Origin: Ixodes scapularis
Taxonomy: Eukaryota > Arthropoda > Arachnida > Ixodida > Ixodidae
Direction: 5' to 3'
NCBI RefSeq assembly: GCF_016920785.2
Contig: NW_024609930.1
Location: 1,116,001 to 1,180,000, forward strand
DNA length: 64,000 nucleotides
The notes beneath the pieces are model-generated. The model saw only the letters and a program-made list of their open reading frames with translations. It was not told the origin of the DNA and made no database searches. A program made the translations under genes and the position numbers. Positions 32,965 to 44,320 of the stretch are shown piece by piece (the stretch's first letter is position 1; each line of letters opens with the position of its first letter).

Positions 32965-33616
32965 TTGGGCCAAAAGGCATTTAATTATATTATCCCAGTG
33001 CTGCCCCCCTTCCAATCCCACTTCATGCCGCGGTTGCGAAAATGCAGAATAATTCCGGATTCAACTCCAGAGTTGCAACTCCGCAACATTGGCTCTTGGC
33101 AGGATCGACTTGATTTTCGCAGAAAAATTAGCCGCCTCAAACTTCTATACAAAATAGTCAATGGTAAAATTCTGCTTCCCTTTGAAAATCACATGCCATG
33201 CGACATGACGAAGCCGACTCTAAACAAAATGACAAAGCCATAATAGTTCCACAAACTAAGAAGGGCTCTTTTAACTTTTCTTTTCTTCCTCGCCCCATCA
33301 ACGAATGAAATAGTTTACCAATATACATAATTAACCAATCATCAACTCCTGCATTTGTCGCGGCTCTCACAAAATATTTGTTGCCTTAGATAACTATGTC
33401 GTCTTCTTTAAAGTGTGCTTTTAAACTGTTGGTTGTTGCATTCCTCTAGTATTTATCACGTCATGAGCTACTGTATTGCCTTGATTAAATATCGTGTTGC
33501 TGTTGTTCTTTTTTTTCTGTCTTGTTTTTCTTGTATTTTGCTCAAGCAATACTCACCCTTGCCTTGGCCACCAGTAGATGGCTGCAATATTATCAAATAA
33601 ATACATAAATAAATTA
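32965..33616 (+). mobile_element. LINE 3' end on the plus strand
   Basis: The plus strand reads RRKISRLKLLYKIVNGK (33118-33170), then, after stops, TKKGSFNFSFLPRPINE followed by *NSLPIY. In the family WN-LP is conserved, and here the tryptophan codon is TGA. It ends with CAAATAAATACATAAATAAA (about 33593-33612). This is the typical C-terminus and tail of a CR1/L2-like LINE, of a different subfamily from the minus-strand LINEs. It is 5'-truncated and non-functional. Confidence 0.75.
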
Positions 33617-33619
33617 TGG

Positions 33620-34153
33620 AGTTAATTTGACCACTACCGGGAGAGTGTTGCGACACAAGATATCTCAACAAAAAATATTCTGAAAATTTGATGAGTAAAC
33701 GGAAGTCACTAAAATAGCAGGGGAACTGTTAATATTGTTCAACTACCAATGAATCACTTTACATGATTAATAAACAAATACATGAGTACTGGAACAGATA
33801 AACCAGTTGAACAGCACAGTTATCTGTATAATCGATCACACATGGCGTGACCAATTTACACACTGCACACGCTGTCGGACACCGAGCTTACTCTGAAAGG
33901 TACACTTACGATAAATGATCAGATATTCGACAAATCTCGAACTACCGTGCCAAAACAGATGCCTCTAAAACAACGCGTTCACTGGCATTCGAGCGCAAAC
34001 GGATTATGGTGCACAAATTTAAATAAAACTATGTTTCTAACTAAACCAAATATTCGGATGGGAACAGTACGGTAGTAAGTACTCGAAACGCTAAAAAAGT
34101 AGTAAATTTAAACGTTTCTATTGCGAAAAGAATGTTTTAACTTTAAGTGATGA
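33620..34153. other. Unassigned AT-rich stretch
   Basis: No motif, inverted ends or tail was recognised. Confidence 0.4.
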
Positions 34154-34161
34154 CTTGGAAG

Positions 34162-35192
34162 CAGGGACTCAAGCTGGAAAATATAACGTTTGGGTTTCGG
34201 TTACGTTTACTGTTTTTTTTTTGTTTTTTTTTTACTGTTTTAACTTGCACAATTTCGGTAACCGTTTACACGTTCCTAAAAACCGTATTTTTTGTTTGTT
34301 TCTCCAATAATTTGTTTGATTAAAATGCTAGACCGCAGCTTTACAATAGTTGGTTTAAAGTTTTCCTAGATATCAAACAACGGGACATTCAAAATAACAA
34401 GAACTCCAAAACGTCTTAGTGCTTCTAAGTGGCCAAACGTTGCACACGTTTCTAGCTCCAACGCTTGTTCACTCAATCTATTTGCATTATATACGTTGAT
34501 ACCCAAGGGTACATGCCACCCCCGCCACTCGGGGATCATTGTATTCTCCATAATAAAAATAAAAATAAACATCGCTACTTTGTTCCTCCGAAATCGTCAC
34601 TCGGGACAGGTTTCAGACAAAATGAATACAGGATTTTTGTTTTGGTTTTTTCCGCCAGCTCTGCGTGATGGTCAATCTACCTCGTTTCTTCTTACCGGCT
34701 ACTGCAGGTCAAGGACATCGGTGGTTTTCAAATAACCGAGTAGGATGGACATCTCAGAATTATAACATATTAGTTAATACCCTTAAATTGACAACTACTG
34801 AATGCATGTAGCGATTGCAGGGGTGGGAAGATTTAGAAGTAGAGACCGTTTTATTATAAGCTTGACCACCGATTCCAACTGAGTACTCTTAGTCCTAAAG
34901 TTAGATTGAACTGAAATCTATCACCAGAGGCATCATTGGCTCACCGTATTTCTGTCAAATAACCACGACAATTAAAGATCAGTCCTCTTGGTCATTATTG
35001 ACGAAAAACTCATACTTTTATTTTTCGGTTAATATCGGTTTATATCGGTTACCGGTAAATAATTTACGATTACGGTTACGGTTACAGTTTTTATAAATTT
35101 CAAATAATCATTGCGTTCCGGTTCCAGCTACTCAAAAAATATCCTTCCTAAGCGGTTTTCGGTTTCGATGACGCTTTCGGTTTGAGTTCCTG
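34162..35192. mobile_element. hAT element with CGGTTA-type subterminal repeats
   Basis: It starts CAGGGACTCAAGC and ends GTTTGAGTTCCTG (inverted CAGGAACTCAAAC). The flanks CTTGGAAG (34154-34161) and CTTCGAAG (35193-35200) match at 7 of 8 bases. Near both ends GGTTAC, GGTAACCG, CGGTTT and CGGTTACGGTTACGGTTAC-like words recur. The interior has no recognisable transposase. Confidence 0.82.
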
Positions 35193-35200
35193 CTTCGAAG

Positions 35201-37450
35201 GCTGCCTGAAGCGTCCTTCGGTCGATGAACGGCGAAAAGGAGTCTGTGGTCTCAAAACTTCGTTTGTCGCTCGGGGCGACATCATCGCGATTTAGACCCC
35301 CAAAACAAGATTGTTCAAGAAAACAAATAAACAAGGTGAAAACATCGAAGAAACCAAACACACAAGAAATGAGGGAAGCAGCGTCCCGGCTTGCCCCGGG
35401 CCAGGAGAAAGTGCAGGATTTACTACCTTTTAGAAAACATTATATTGTTTGTTGCAACTTTCATAGCGGGCAATCAGTATGGGACAAGATCAGTTTAAGG
35501 AGAGGTGGTATGCGCAGCGGATGAGTTATCAGTGCACGCTTTTTTTTTGCAGCTGTAACCTATGGACATGTGCCCGGGTGTTGCCCGATGGCTGACTTGC
35601 TTCGTTCAACTTCCCCGCTTCTAAAATTTTCGCAGTAAGCACGTCGCTCGTTCTGTACTTGTTTTTTTTTTTTTGTATTTGAATTATTTTTTGTAGATCA
35701 TGGATCTGAGTGGGCGGTTTTTATCTCGTAACGTCTCAAACGTCCAATGATGTGTGGTGACAAAAACTCGGCGTCACCAGCGCTTGAAAAACGGAGCGTA
35801 CCCAGACAAACCACGGAATGCTTGACGACACAAGGTGTTCCACTAGCACTTCCGGAATTCCTCCAAACTGCGGGCTCCCACTTAAACCGACTTCGGCGAA
35901 TAGACTATTCTTCTATAGACTATTGCAAAGCGTGCAGCGCCGTCCGCGACGCCAAAAGGAATGTCTGGAACCCAAGGTACGACCGGGACAGAAGGGAGTT
36001 TGAGCAGGTCGCTTCCACACAAACGGTTCGACCTCGAACGCATCGGCGACGCCACTGCGCGTGCGCGCGCGAGTCGTTCGGGGCGTTGGGAGGCTTTTCT
36101 CGCTCGTTTCCCCCATTCCGGCAGCTGGAGTCGTCACCGCAACGCAGCCAGCACCGTTCATGACTCGGGTAAACAAACCAGATGGCAGCCGGTTCGACGA
36201 CTCACTATGCCGATTCAGCTGAGCGTTAGGCTTAGGACAGCGGGAGGCGATTTGCATCCTGTTAGTCTCCTTCATTCAAGAGTCTGAACCAAATCATTTT
36301 GAGGGCTGCTCACAATGGTAAGCAATCGTGAATGCTGTAAACTGCGGATGCTAGTAGATTTTTGCGATCTGTGGGCAGACTAGCTGCCGTGGCGACTGTG
36401 AGCTGACGAAGTTATTTGGTTCGGCGGCACACACCGTGAACGATCGTTCAAGTTCAAGATGAGGGAGACACACCACATACCTTTACGGTCGTTCAGATAC
36501 TTTTTACTCTATCTAGCTGAAATTACGAACGGCAAAATGTTACGTCGGCCGTCTTGTTTACATGAGTCTTATGCCGGAAACACGAGCCGCGACGGATTTA
36601 TGCGTTGGAGAATGTTTCCCATGTTTACTAGGAGATGGCGCCACCTTGAAACACAAACATCATCATCGTTAACACGGTTGCGCCAGTTTCGCGATTCGCT
36701 AAATAATGTCCAATTTCACGTACGGTTTTCACGGAACAGACCGGCTGCACCGTTCGTGATGTCGGAACCGTGTGCTGGAAAAACGACTGGGTAAAACTCC
36801 CCAGTGTAAAGATTGGAGGCGACGGTGAGAGTTCAAAGATGGGGGAGCATTTCCGCTATACCCTCGCTCTCTTCAGCGTCATGTAAGAGGCAAGTAGGAG
36901 TGCAGCACTTCGCGCGTGGCCTTTTGAGATTTCCACAAAACGCTTATTCCGTCAAAAGGCCGCTGAGGGGACGGGTCTCCGAGTTCAGGTCACTTGTCGA
37001 GATACTTGGGAGAAACCGGCACTTCACTACGAGCTGAATACACGACCCAGCTGACTAGACAAGTGAATAAAAACGCGCTCTTCTTATTATGTTTATAATA
37101 AACGTAACCCACATTTACATATACGAGATTTGGAAAAGGTATTTCAACCAAGCAACCAACGGCAACGCCCTATCGACTGGAAGCTGCAGGCGTAAGTAGG
37201 AGCTCTACACAAATAGCACTAGCGCAGCTCCCAGTGGACCCATTGTACCAACAGAAAATAAAATAAAGACAGCCCTAGGAACTGCGTATCGTTTAAATGA
37301 TTTGGAAGAGTCGCCACGCCGCCGACAGGCGATGGTATGCTCCCACAAAACGAAGCGCTTCGAGGATACCTTTGCATCATGCTCGTATACCGAAACAGGC
37401 CGTGAAAATGCGCCGATAAACTGAGAGAGAGGAGGAAACGAGAGCGCGCG
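35201..37450. other. CpG-rich stretch with overlapping open frames, no gene assigned
   Basis: 35740-36290 carries frames of 108-138 codons in three readings (35747-36163 plus, 35961-36287 plus, 35913-36275 minus). 36459-36794 carries one more. High CpG makes long chance frames likely. GAACGATCGTTC (36437) is a short palindrome. I cannot name any product. A promoter or first-exon role is possible but unsupported. Confidence 0.35.
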
Positions 37451-37451
37451 G

Positions 37452-37676
37452 GGACGTCAGAACGTCGTGTTCTGATTCGGAGGATTAGTGGGTAGATCTA
37501 AAGCTAGCTGCCTTGGTCTCCACTGCACTCATCGAATGCATTTGAATGCGACAGACAAAGCCGGACGCCGGCGTTCCGCGTTCTGAAGCGTTCGGCGCGT
37601 GCAGTGAAGACGAAGGCAAATAGCTTTAGGACTACCTACTAATCCTTCTAACCAGAGCTCGGCATTTTGACGTTCC
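37452..37676. mobile_element. Foldback element, family shared with 25761-25901
   Basis: The left arm (37453-37528) and right arm (37599-37675) share GACGTCA, GATTAGTnGGTAG, CTAAAGCTA, TGCCTT and TTCACTGCAC-type words at about 75% identity. The loop of about 70 bp contains CGGACGCCGGCGTTCCGCG. Confidence 0.7.
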
Positions 37677-37679
37677 CGC

Positions 37680-38165
37680 ACGCTGTCGACTCCTTCTTTC
37701 TTTCAGTTGTTGGGGGCATAGCGTCGTAGGGACTGATAAAGAAGCGATAATATCATTCTCACCCATAACGAATCGTAAACACAGTCTCTTATGCTGTAGT
37801 CGGGCAGGCCAGGAATTCAGAAGCACTGCAGCGCCGTCACCAGTGCCATTTCAATGTCTTCCGCCAGGTATTGGCTGCGGGCGACGAAGTGCTATTAAAG
37901 TGAGCAAGATCGTGCTGGAGCCGCAGCATGAACTCGGCTATTAACCCGTCACCTAATGTCCAATGCCCCTTTAAAAGATTGCGTCTGCAATAAAGTTATG
38001 CGAAGTATAAAAGCGCGTATTTTTTTAGACGATCACTCGACTGGGGGACAGTGTGTCTCTCGTTGAAAGAAATTCCTGTTCCTCTAAATGTTGAGAGAAA
38101 CAAAAAGTCTCTCCCTCCTGCTTACGAGAATAAAAAAACTCTACATCCTAGTTAAAAAAGAAAAT
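37680..38165. other. Unassigned
   Basis: Nothing recognised beyond chance frames. Confidence 0.4.
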
Positions 38166-38168
38166 ATA

Positions 38169-38608
38169 CAGGGTGTTACAAAAAAAAATACACGTTCTTT
38201 TTTACCGCAAAAATAAACTAGGCATCGCCGAACGCTCATTCTCCGCCCAAAGGTAGCGCTAGAGGCTACAAGCAGATGCCAAAGTTTCACCCCGATCTGA
38301 TACCTTATTCAAAAGTTATAAGCTATTTTCTGAAAATTTCAATTTGAAAATGGAGCTCGTTTTTGGTTTTGGTGCCCATAGAGCCCAATGTATTCGAAAA
38401 CTCAGCCGGCCGCCGTTTTCCCATTGAAATCTTCAAAAAATCACTTATAACTTTGGAATAAGGTACCGAATCGGGCTGCAACTTTGGCATCTGGTTGTGA
38501 CCTCTGGTGCTACCTTTGGCCGGAAAATGAGCGTTCGGCGATGCCTAGTTTATTTTTGCTGTAAAAGAGGAATCTGTAATTTTTTTTTTTTTTTTTTGTG
38601 ACATCCTG
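38169..38608. mobile_element. Foldback MITE, CAGGGTGTTAC end
   Basis: The left end is CAGGGTGTTACAAAAAA and the right end (reverse complement) CAGGATGTCACAAAAAA. Both continue into AAAATAAACTAGGCATCGCC, GAACGCTCATT and further inverted words such as AAGTTATAAG (left arm near 38315) and CTTATAACTT (right arm near 38443). At 440 bp it is a complete-looking palindromic element without coding capacity. A TA flank is present on the left (ATATA|CAGGG) but not clearly on the right. Confidence 0.85.
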
Positions 38609-38609
38609 T

Positions 38610-40130
38610 TGATATATACATATCTTTGCGAAACATCGCGTTTATTTAAATGAAATACTGTGAGATCTCATAACGTCGTCCTTTCACTGAATGGGGTTTC
38701 TCTTTTCTGGGAGGCGCTGAGACAACGGACATTACAAGGGACATTACAGCCACGTCACTTATATTTAGCCCAATATCGATTACGAGACAACACTTTGTTC
38801 GGGCACTCAATAGGAGCACGAGGACTGCCCCGTGCCTGAGCGTACGCATTTCTTACGCCCTTAGCCGATGGGTCGTCCCGCTCCAAGGCCGCCCTGGTCG
38901 TGACGCTGGCCTCAGACTCTTCCCCCATCCGTGCCTTGTATGGCACCGACGGCATCTGTTTGTGACGTCTGAGTGACGCCCGACGTCTGAGTGAAGCCAA
39001 GGCCGAGTCAGCCCGAACTCAAGAGATCGGCTTCCCTGGCATCTCCTAGTGAAATGGCCCGTGCTCCCACAACGTCCAATCTTCTTGCCTCAAATCAACT
39101 CTGGCGCCTGTCAGCCCGAGATGTTCGGCGTTTTCATTCATTTTTATCAGAGCGTAACACGTCTATTCAATAACAAAACAAAAAAAGTAGCGGAGTTAAT
39201 TTTTTTTTGTTAATCTGTGTAGTTTTTATAAAATTCAATCAGACACACGTGGAAAACGCCGCTCATCACTTCATAACAACTGACTGAGCTTGTTTGTTTC
39301 GTGCTAGTGACAGTAAGGTGGAGAAAAGGGGCGGAATATATTAAACTGACAACGGCATTGTTCTTCTCATAATCGTAGCGCTCGGACTGCGTGTTCCTCG
39401 TTCTTTGTCCTCCATACTTTGAATGCTGTTCCCCTTTTTGGTAACAATTATGAGGGTAATATAATGTGCAATTTAGGTAGCTGGCACTATTATGCGGTTT
39501 GAAATAAAAGTAGACGGCTGTGAGTCTAAAACAAACCATTTTCACTGACTGTCCATCGAGCAACATTGGCGGGCGCCATTTTTTTTATGATACGAGTTGA
39601 GAAGAGGTTACGGCGGACGCTGACCGAATCCTCCTCTCTAACACATGCTTAGGGGACTTACCCAAACAATGGCGGTCTCGGGTAAGTGGCGCACGCAGCA
39701 ACTACTAGATTTCGCGCGCTTTTAAAAAGGTTCGATTGACTTCCCCCGGAATAAGGTGGGTGCAGTTTTGTTTTCTGCGCTCGATTATAAGAGTAAATGT
39801 TACGATAAATTCTTTATAATTAAATAGCTTCGAACGTTTCTCAGTTGCGTATGCAGTAGTATTGAACGGTTGCAGTTTTTGTTGTGTTTAAATTGTGTGA
39901 ATGGCGCCTGGCGCCGATGAGCGCGGTTTGATGCGCCATTCGGACGCCCCTGTGAAAATTTTGTGGGGTGCTGAAGGTTTAATTGCTGTAATCCTTGAAT
40001 CTTGAGCACAGCCAACGAACGCTATTCAATGTGAAATAGCACTATTAATCTGTACGTATGACTCTGAGACGATCATGACAAACTGGCTGACACAATAAAC
40101 GAGAGGAATAAGAAATCACGCCTGTATTCG
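38610..40130. other. Unassigned
   Basis: Frames at 38755-39000 and 39210-39566 (minus) have no motif I know. A short direct repeat, GACGTCTGAGTGA, occurs near 38965-38995. Confidence 0.4.
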
Positions 40131-40134
40131 ATGG

Positions 40135-40390
40135 TGTCGTCATTACACCTTCTTTTACACGATCTGCGTGAGAGGTGTAGTGGAAATGGTGTACACCTTT
40201 TTTACACGATTTCGCTAACTGCGTGGTGTAGCAAAGGTGTAGGGATGTTGTGCATGGCCATTACACCCTTGTTACGCCTATAAATAGTGAAAGTGCGTGT
40301 AAGAATAGTGTAAGAGGGGTGCAAGAAGGATGTTCGTTCCAAAATACATAATTTTACACTAATATAGGTGTGCAAATGTTTAGTGTGCGG
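40135..40390. repeat. Repeat rich in TTACACC/GGTGTA words
   Basis: TTACACC, TACACGAT, GGTGTAG and GTGTAAGA recur on both strands about a dozen times, in the style of a hAT subterminal region. Neither end was defined, so the class is open. Confidence 0.45.
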
Positions 40391-40394
40391 GGTG

Positions 40395-40688
40395 GGTGAA
40401 ACGCGCCCCAGTGATTAACCCGCTGTCCCGTTCCGCGCTGCAGGCAAAACTTGGCGAAGGGGGACGTCGCCGACAATCTTCGGTTGCTAGATGTTACGTC
40501 ACGGTGTCGCTTCCTACAACCAGCGAGCGAATCCAGTGCGGCCTCTGTTGCTATGTGCCATATCGCCCAGCCTCTCCAGTGCAGCTGCGACGCCATTCCG
40601 TGGCGACGTTGCGAACATTAGTTAGTCAGTCCAAACCAGTAGAATGTCAGCGTGTGTACCAAAGCACTAATGCTAACGTATTAAAAAA
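40395..40688. other. Unassigned
   Basis: One 98-codon frame (40396-40692 plus) with a shadow on the other strand; no motif. Confidence 0.35.
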
Positions 40689-40879
40689 ATGAAAGCCGTT
40701 TACAACTCCCTGTAACGCCGAATTAGAGCGCAGCTCTTGAGGGGGAGGAGGGGAAGGATACCGAGGGGAAGGTATATCTTTCCTTCCTCCTCCTCACCTC
40801 CTCATCCTGTCTGCTACCCCTCCGTCCGAGCGAAGTCGCCGTCGCCTCACGAGGGTCACGTGACCTCACGGAGGTCACA

Positions 40880-41230
40880 TGACGTTGACGACGACATCAT
40901 CAGTGACGTCACCAGTGGCGTCACTGATGACGCTATCAGTGACGATGACGATGCGGATGACGATGACGTCATCAGTAACGTCACTGATGGCGTCATCAGT
41001 AACGATGACGATACAGATGTTGATGACGTCATCAGTGACGTCACTGATGACGTTATCAGGGATGATGACGATGACAATGCGGATATCGATGATGTCATCA
41101 GTGACGTCACTGATGACGTCATCAGTCACGATGACAATGCGGATGCCCATGACGTCATCAGTGACGATGACCATGGCAATGCGGAGGCCGATGACGTCAT
41201 CGGTGATGTCACTGATGACGTCAATGGCAT
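40880..41230. repeat. TGACGTCA-containing tandem array
   Basis: Diverged units of about 57-69 bp contain GATGACGTCATCAGT and CAGTGACGTCACTGATG. I count nine exact TGACGTCA octamers, the consensus of CRE/ATF sites. The units are separated by GACGATGACGATG-type spacers. The long aspartate-rich plus frame (40737-41258) is a by-product of the GAT/GAC repetition. Confidence 0.85.
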
Positions 41231-41235
41231 CCATC

Positions 41236-41315
41236 ATGTGACCCCCCAGGTCACGTGACCTGGGGGCCACGTAACCTGGGGGCCACGCGACCTGGGGGAG
41301 TCACGTGACCTTACG
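41236..41315. repeat. GGTCACGTGACC tandem repeat
   Basis: Four short units of about 19 bp read CACGTGACCTGGGGG with CACGTAACC and CACGCGACC variants. CACGTG is an E-box palindrome. Confidence 0.8.
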
Positions 41316-41544
41316 GTTACGCCGACGGCGACGCCGATGCCGCTCAAGCCGGAAACAGGCGCCTAAGAGCTGCGCTCTAAAAGTAAAATTATATCTCAAT
41401 GCAACTCGCTCATTTAGGACAGATAACCAAACAGGCTCATCCGCTATGATCTTATACACTTCTCCGGTTGAATGGATGGTGCAGAAATGTTCTGAAGCAC
41501 AAAGGTAATATTATGGTCGCAAACAAGAAAGTGACGTAACGAGA

Positions 41545-41601
41545 ACTTTGGGGCGTAGCCTCAAACTAGAATGATTCTTGTTTGAGGCTCCACCCCAACG
41601 T
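41545..41601. repeat. Perfect-looking 20-bp hairpin
   Basis: TTGGGGCGTAGCCTCAAAC and GTTTGAGGCTCCACCCCAA pair with two mismatches around a 13-base loop. Outer GTGACGTA words near 41530 and 41646 may extend the arms. Confidence 0.7.
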
Positions 41602-41811
41602 TCGGGTTCACGCACGCCGTCAGCTAGAATCTGACGATCCCCCTACGTCACGATGGCGTGTCCACGCTGTTGGGGCGCAGAAATCCTCGCATTTCCCCCT
41701 TTCTTTTTGTTATTTTCTTTCTTTCCAGCGGGAGTTAGAACTAGCGAAGAACGGAGAAAACCCGAACTTCCGGAAAATGGAAAAAAAAGAGAAAAAAATA
41801 TTATCCTTTTA

Positions 41812-41817
41812 TAAACT
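41812..41817 (+). promoter_or_regulatory. Possible TATA box (TATAAA)
   Basis: TATAAA about 100 bases before the candidate ATG at 41917. It is a single short match in AT-rich sequence, given only because of the downstream candidate exon. Confidence 0.15.
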
Positions 41818-41916
41818 ACGAAAGATTTTTTCAATAATTATGACGTAAAGCAAATTTAGCTAAGAAATCTCAACTTGTTTTCTCCAAGCATTTCGCTACG
41901 GTCTTTCGAAACAAAG

Positions 41917-42028
41917 ATGGCGAAAACCGCGGTAACGACCTTCTGGTGTTTGTGCCTCGTTAACGTCGTTGCTTTCCCTGTTTCTGCACGACACCGATGG
42001 CATTACGAGAAGAAAATATTATGTGAAG
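41917..42028 (+). CDS. Candidate first exon encoding a signal peptide
   Basis: ATG at 41917 lies in good context (ACAAAGATGG). It opens MAKTAVTTFWCLCLVNVVAF, a short basic start and a hydrophobic core, followed by PVSA|RH, which fits a signal-peptidase site. The frame continues HRWHYEKKILCEG. A possible donor (AAG|GTACGC) follows at 42029; read through, the frame stops at 42069. I do not recognise the protein and found no second exon. It may be a real secreted-protein first exon, or chance hydrophobicity in a short frame. Confidence 0.22.
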
Positions 42029-42069
42029 GTACGCTGCGACACGGATCATCCTTTGTGAAGCGGACGTGA

Positions 42070-43390
42070 AAATAGGCTGCAAATGAAATGTACTGTTTTT
42101 CTGTGAAGGAGACTCCAAACCGATACAGCGCTGACGACGACTCTGTGGTAATATATGACAAGTCGTGAGATCGACGCAGAGTGCACCGGTTGTGAATATG
42201 CTGTGGACGATGTTGGAAAGTTTCTTTGGACAGTTTTAATAATGTTTTCCTCCCTTTGCTCACTTCAGTTATTACGACGGTAGTCCCCATAAGCCATGCT
42301 CTTTTCTTTCGGCGCTGAAGAAATGGACGCGACCGCATAATCTCGGGCAGTCTTTTTTACTTACTTTTTTTATTTGCAAAAAAGCTCGAGCAAAATATAA
42401 TAAAAATATCAAAACTTCTATTAAGTTTTTACACGTCCCTGCATAGGTACCTCGCTATCCCATTGGCTTCATTGCGCGTGACGATTCAACGCTCTTTGCC
42501 ATGGGAACGTTCGGGAAACTAGAAAGCCTCTGTTTGCCTCTAACAGTCACTTTTTGAGTTCGGGTTGTGACGACAAAATGACATACGAACAAAAATGGAC
42601 GGCAGCATTTGTATTGTTTTAACGTGATAAACTCGAAAGAACATGGCCGCGATGATCGTCGGATCGACCGCGGATGGGGTTTGACATGCGATCGGTAACT
42701 TGATCAACGTACACACAAATGCTTTCGTGCTGTTGGATGAGCCCATTCGGTGGCAGGACAGGGTTGAAGAGCACGGTGAGCTGGCGTTCAACGTCTCCGA
42801 TATAACACTTGGCGAAATGCAAGACTTGGCTTCTATTTGTGCTTTGTTATGTAGCTTGAAAGTGGAGATGTTGGTGTGGCTCGTAACGGCAGCTTTGCTG
42901 AGATTATGAAGACGGTAATAGACCTTCATTCAGCGTTGCCATGCGCCAAGATTCAAAAACTCACCTCGTCACGAAGAGACCAACGCTTCCGCGAGCACGG
43001 AGGCAGGAGCCAACACGGTCTGAGAAAGAATTGCGCCGCCGCCACGACCACCAATGATCGCTCCGACGGCAAGAAAACAAACGACAAACTCATTGAGGTT
43101 TGTGTAGCGCTGACTGCTGCTTCATCGGACGACAAAGGTTAATAATGTAAAACGCAATGTAAGTTTGCCAGCGTTTTGCAAAACTAACGCGTGCGTTAAA
43201 ATTTAATTTGTGGAATTTGTTAACGCCTTCCAAGTTTGACGGGGATTGCATTGCGAACGCAGCGTTCACACAAGTGTTTTCTGAAGTGTGTGCTTTGCCT
43301 GCATGGATATAAAGACAGAAACGCTGCCTATATGGTGCATAAAATAAAGGAAATTTCGCTTATCCTGATAATGTTGACTTTCTATTGAGT
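42070..43390. other. Unassigned, with a CpG-rich part at 42880-43140
   Basis: The 129-codon minus frame (42540-42929) is opposed by a plus frame and has no motif. A minus frame from 43135 to about 42968 ends at a good donor (GACGAG|GTGAGT), but the peptide is not recognised. Confidence 0.35.
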
Positions 43391-43401
43391 GCTGTTGATA
43401 G

Positions 43402-43597
43402 TAGTGGCGTAACCAGGAACTATTGAGTGGATGAGGGGGGAGGGAAGTTGAGGTGATTAAGATGTTCATGACTTGGGGTGCGGGGGGGATGGTGTCAAAA
43501 TTTGCGTGTATATTTTAGGGCCCACCGGATTTGAGGAGGGGGGGGGGGGGAGGGCAAAACTCCATAAGCCCCCCTCCCCCCCTTGGCTTCGCCACTG
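43402..43597. mobile_element. Small hAT-type MITE, TAGTGGCG ends
   Basis: It starts TAGTGGCGTAACCAGG and ends CCTTGGCTTCGCCACTG (inverted CAGTGGCGAAGCCAAGG). The flanks are GTTGATAG (43394-43401) and GTTGATAC (43598-43605), 7 of 8 identical. The interior is G-rich with a 12-base G run. The terminal sequence resembles a TIR widespread in animal genomes, recalled without a search. Confidence 0.8.
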
Positions 43598-43605
43598 GTT
43601 GATAC

Positions 43606-44320
43606 CATATGGGGAGCACGAGCGTCCTACATTAAGAGGCTGCCATAAGCACCTGCATAGCCACTGAGCTCGTACCACAATGCCAAGATAGTTGCTGACA
43701 TTCTTCTCGTTGCGTAGCAGTTCGTTCATTAGTACATATGATCGCGTTTCCTTTCGACATCTACTCTGCTTTCGCTCGTCGATTATGCCTGATGGTTATA
43801 AGTCAACAGTGCGTATATGCTCTGCATTACAGGCACATTTCGAAAATCACGTTAACACTAGTTTTTTTAATTTTAATGATTTACTATCACATTTGAAACA
43901 ACAATCTATTTAATTGGTGTCATAACCTCCTAGGGCAATGGTATCTTTATATAAGGCAACGGTGTCTTCATTGTTTTTCTTGGTGACGGAGATGACAACC
44001 ATCCACAGGAATGCACTGGCTGAATTTCTCGTCTACAGTGGGTTACCATAATCTGCCCGACTAAACAACTAACGATTCATTTTAGGTCATACCTGTTCGT
44101 AGTTCATTGTAGGCCATCGAACAGTGTTTTTAAGGAATGCCCGATGACTGACATACAAATCCAGAAGCTTAACGTCAAAAAGTAAAATATCTAATTGAGT
44201 CAATCAAATACCATCAGCAACCCATCCAGAATTTATTGCGTGATTGACAGTAGCTACAAACCGCAACAAATAGTCAACTGTAGCAGGCTTGAGCTGAGCT
44301 GGTTGGTTCATAGTTCAATT
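43606..44320. other. Unassigned
   Basis: Nothing recognised; AT-rich. Confidence 0.4.

Larger units (their letters stand above)
40690..41390. repeat. Composite palindrome element, copy 1
   Basis: The left block AAATGAAAGCCGTTTACAAC...GCCGAATTAGAGCGCAGCTCTTGAGG is followed by purine-rich DNA, then TGACGTCA and GGTCACGTGACC arrays. The right block is CGACGGCGACGCC...GCTCAAGCCGGAAAC...GGCGCCTAAGAGCTGCGCTCTAA. Both blocks occur, inverted, at 50205-50570 with different contents. The TTAGAGCGCAGCTCTT ends are inverted repeats and are themselves near-palindromes. No transposase or reverse transcriptase was seen and no target duplication could be fixed. Confidence 0.75.

Noticed and set aside
40737..41258. 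173-codon aspartate-rich frame
   Set aside because: Produced by GAT/GAC tandem repetition; the other frames of the same array are equally open on both strands.
42540..42929. 129-codon minus frame as a gene
   Set aside because: A comparably open plus frame overlaps it and neither shows a family motif or splice support.
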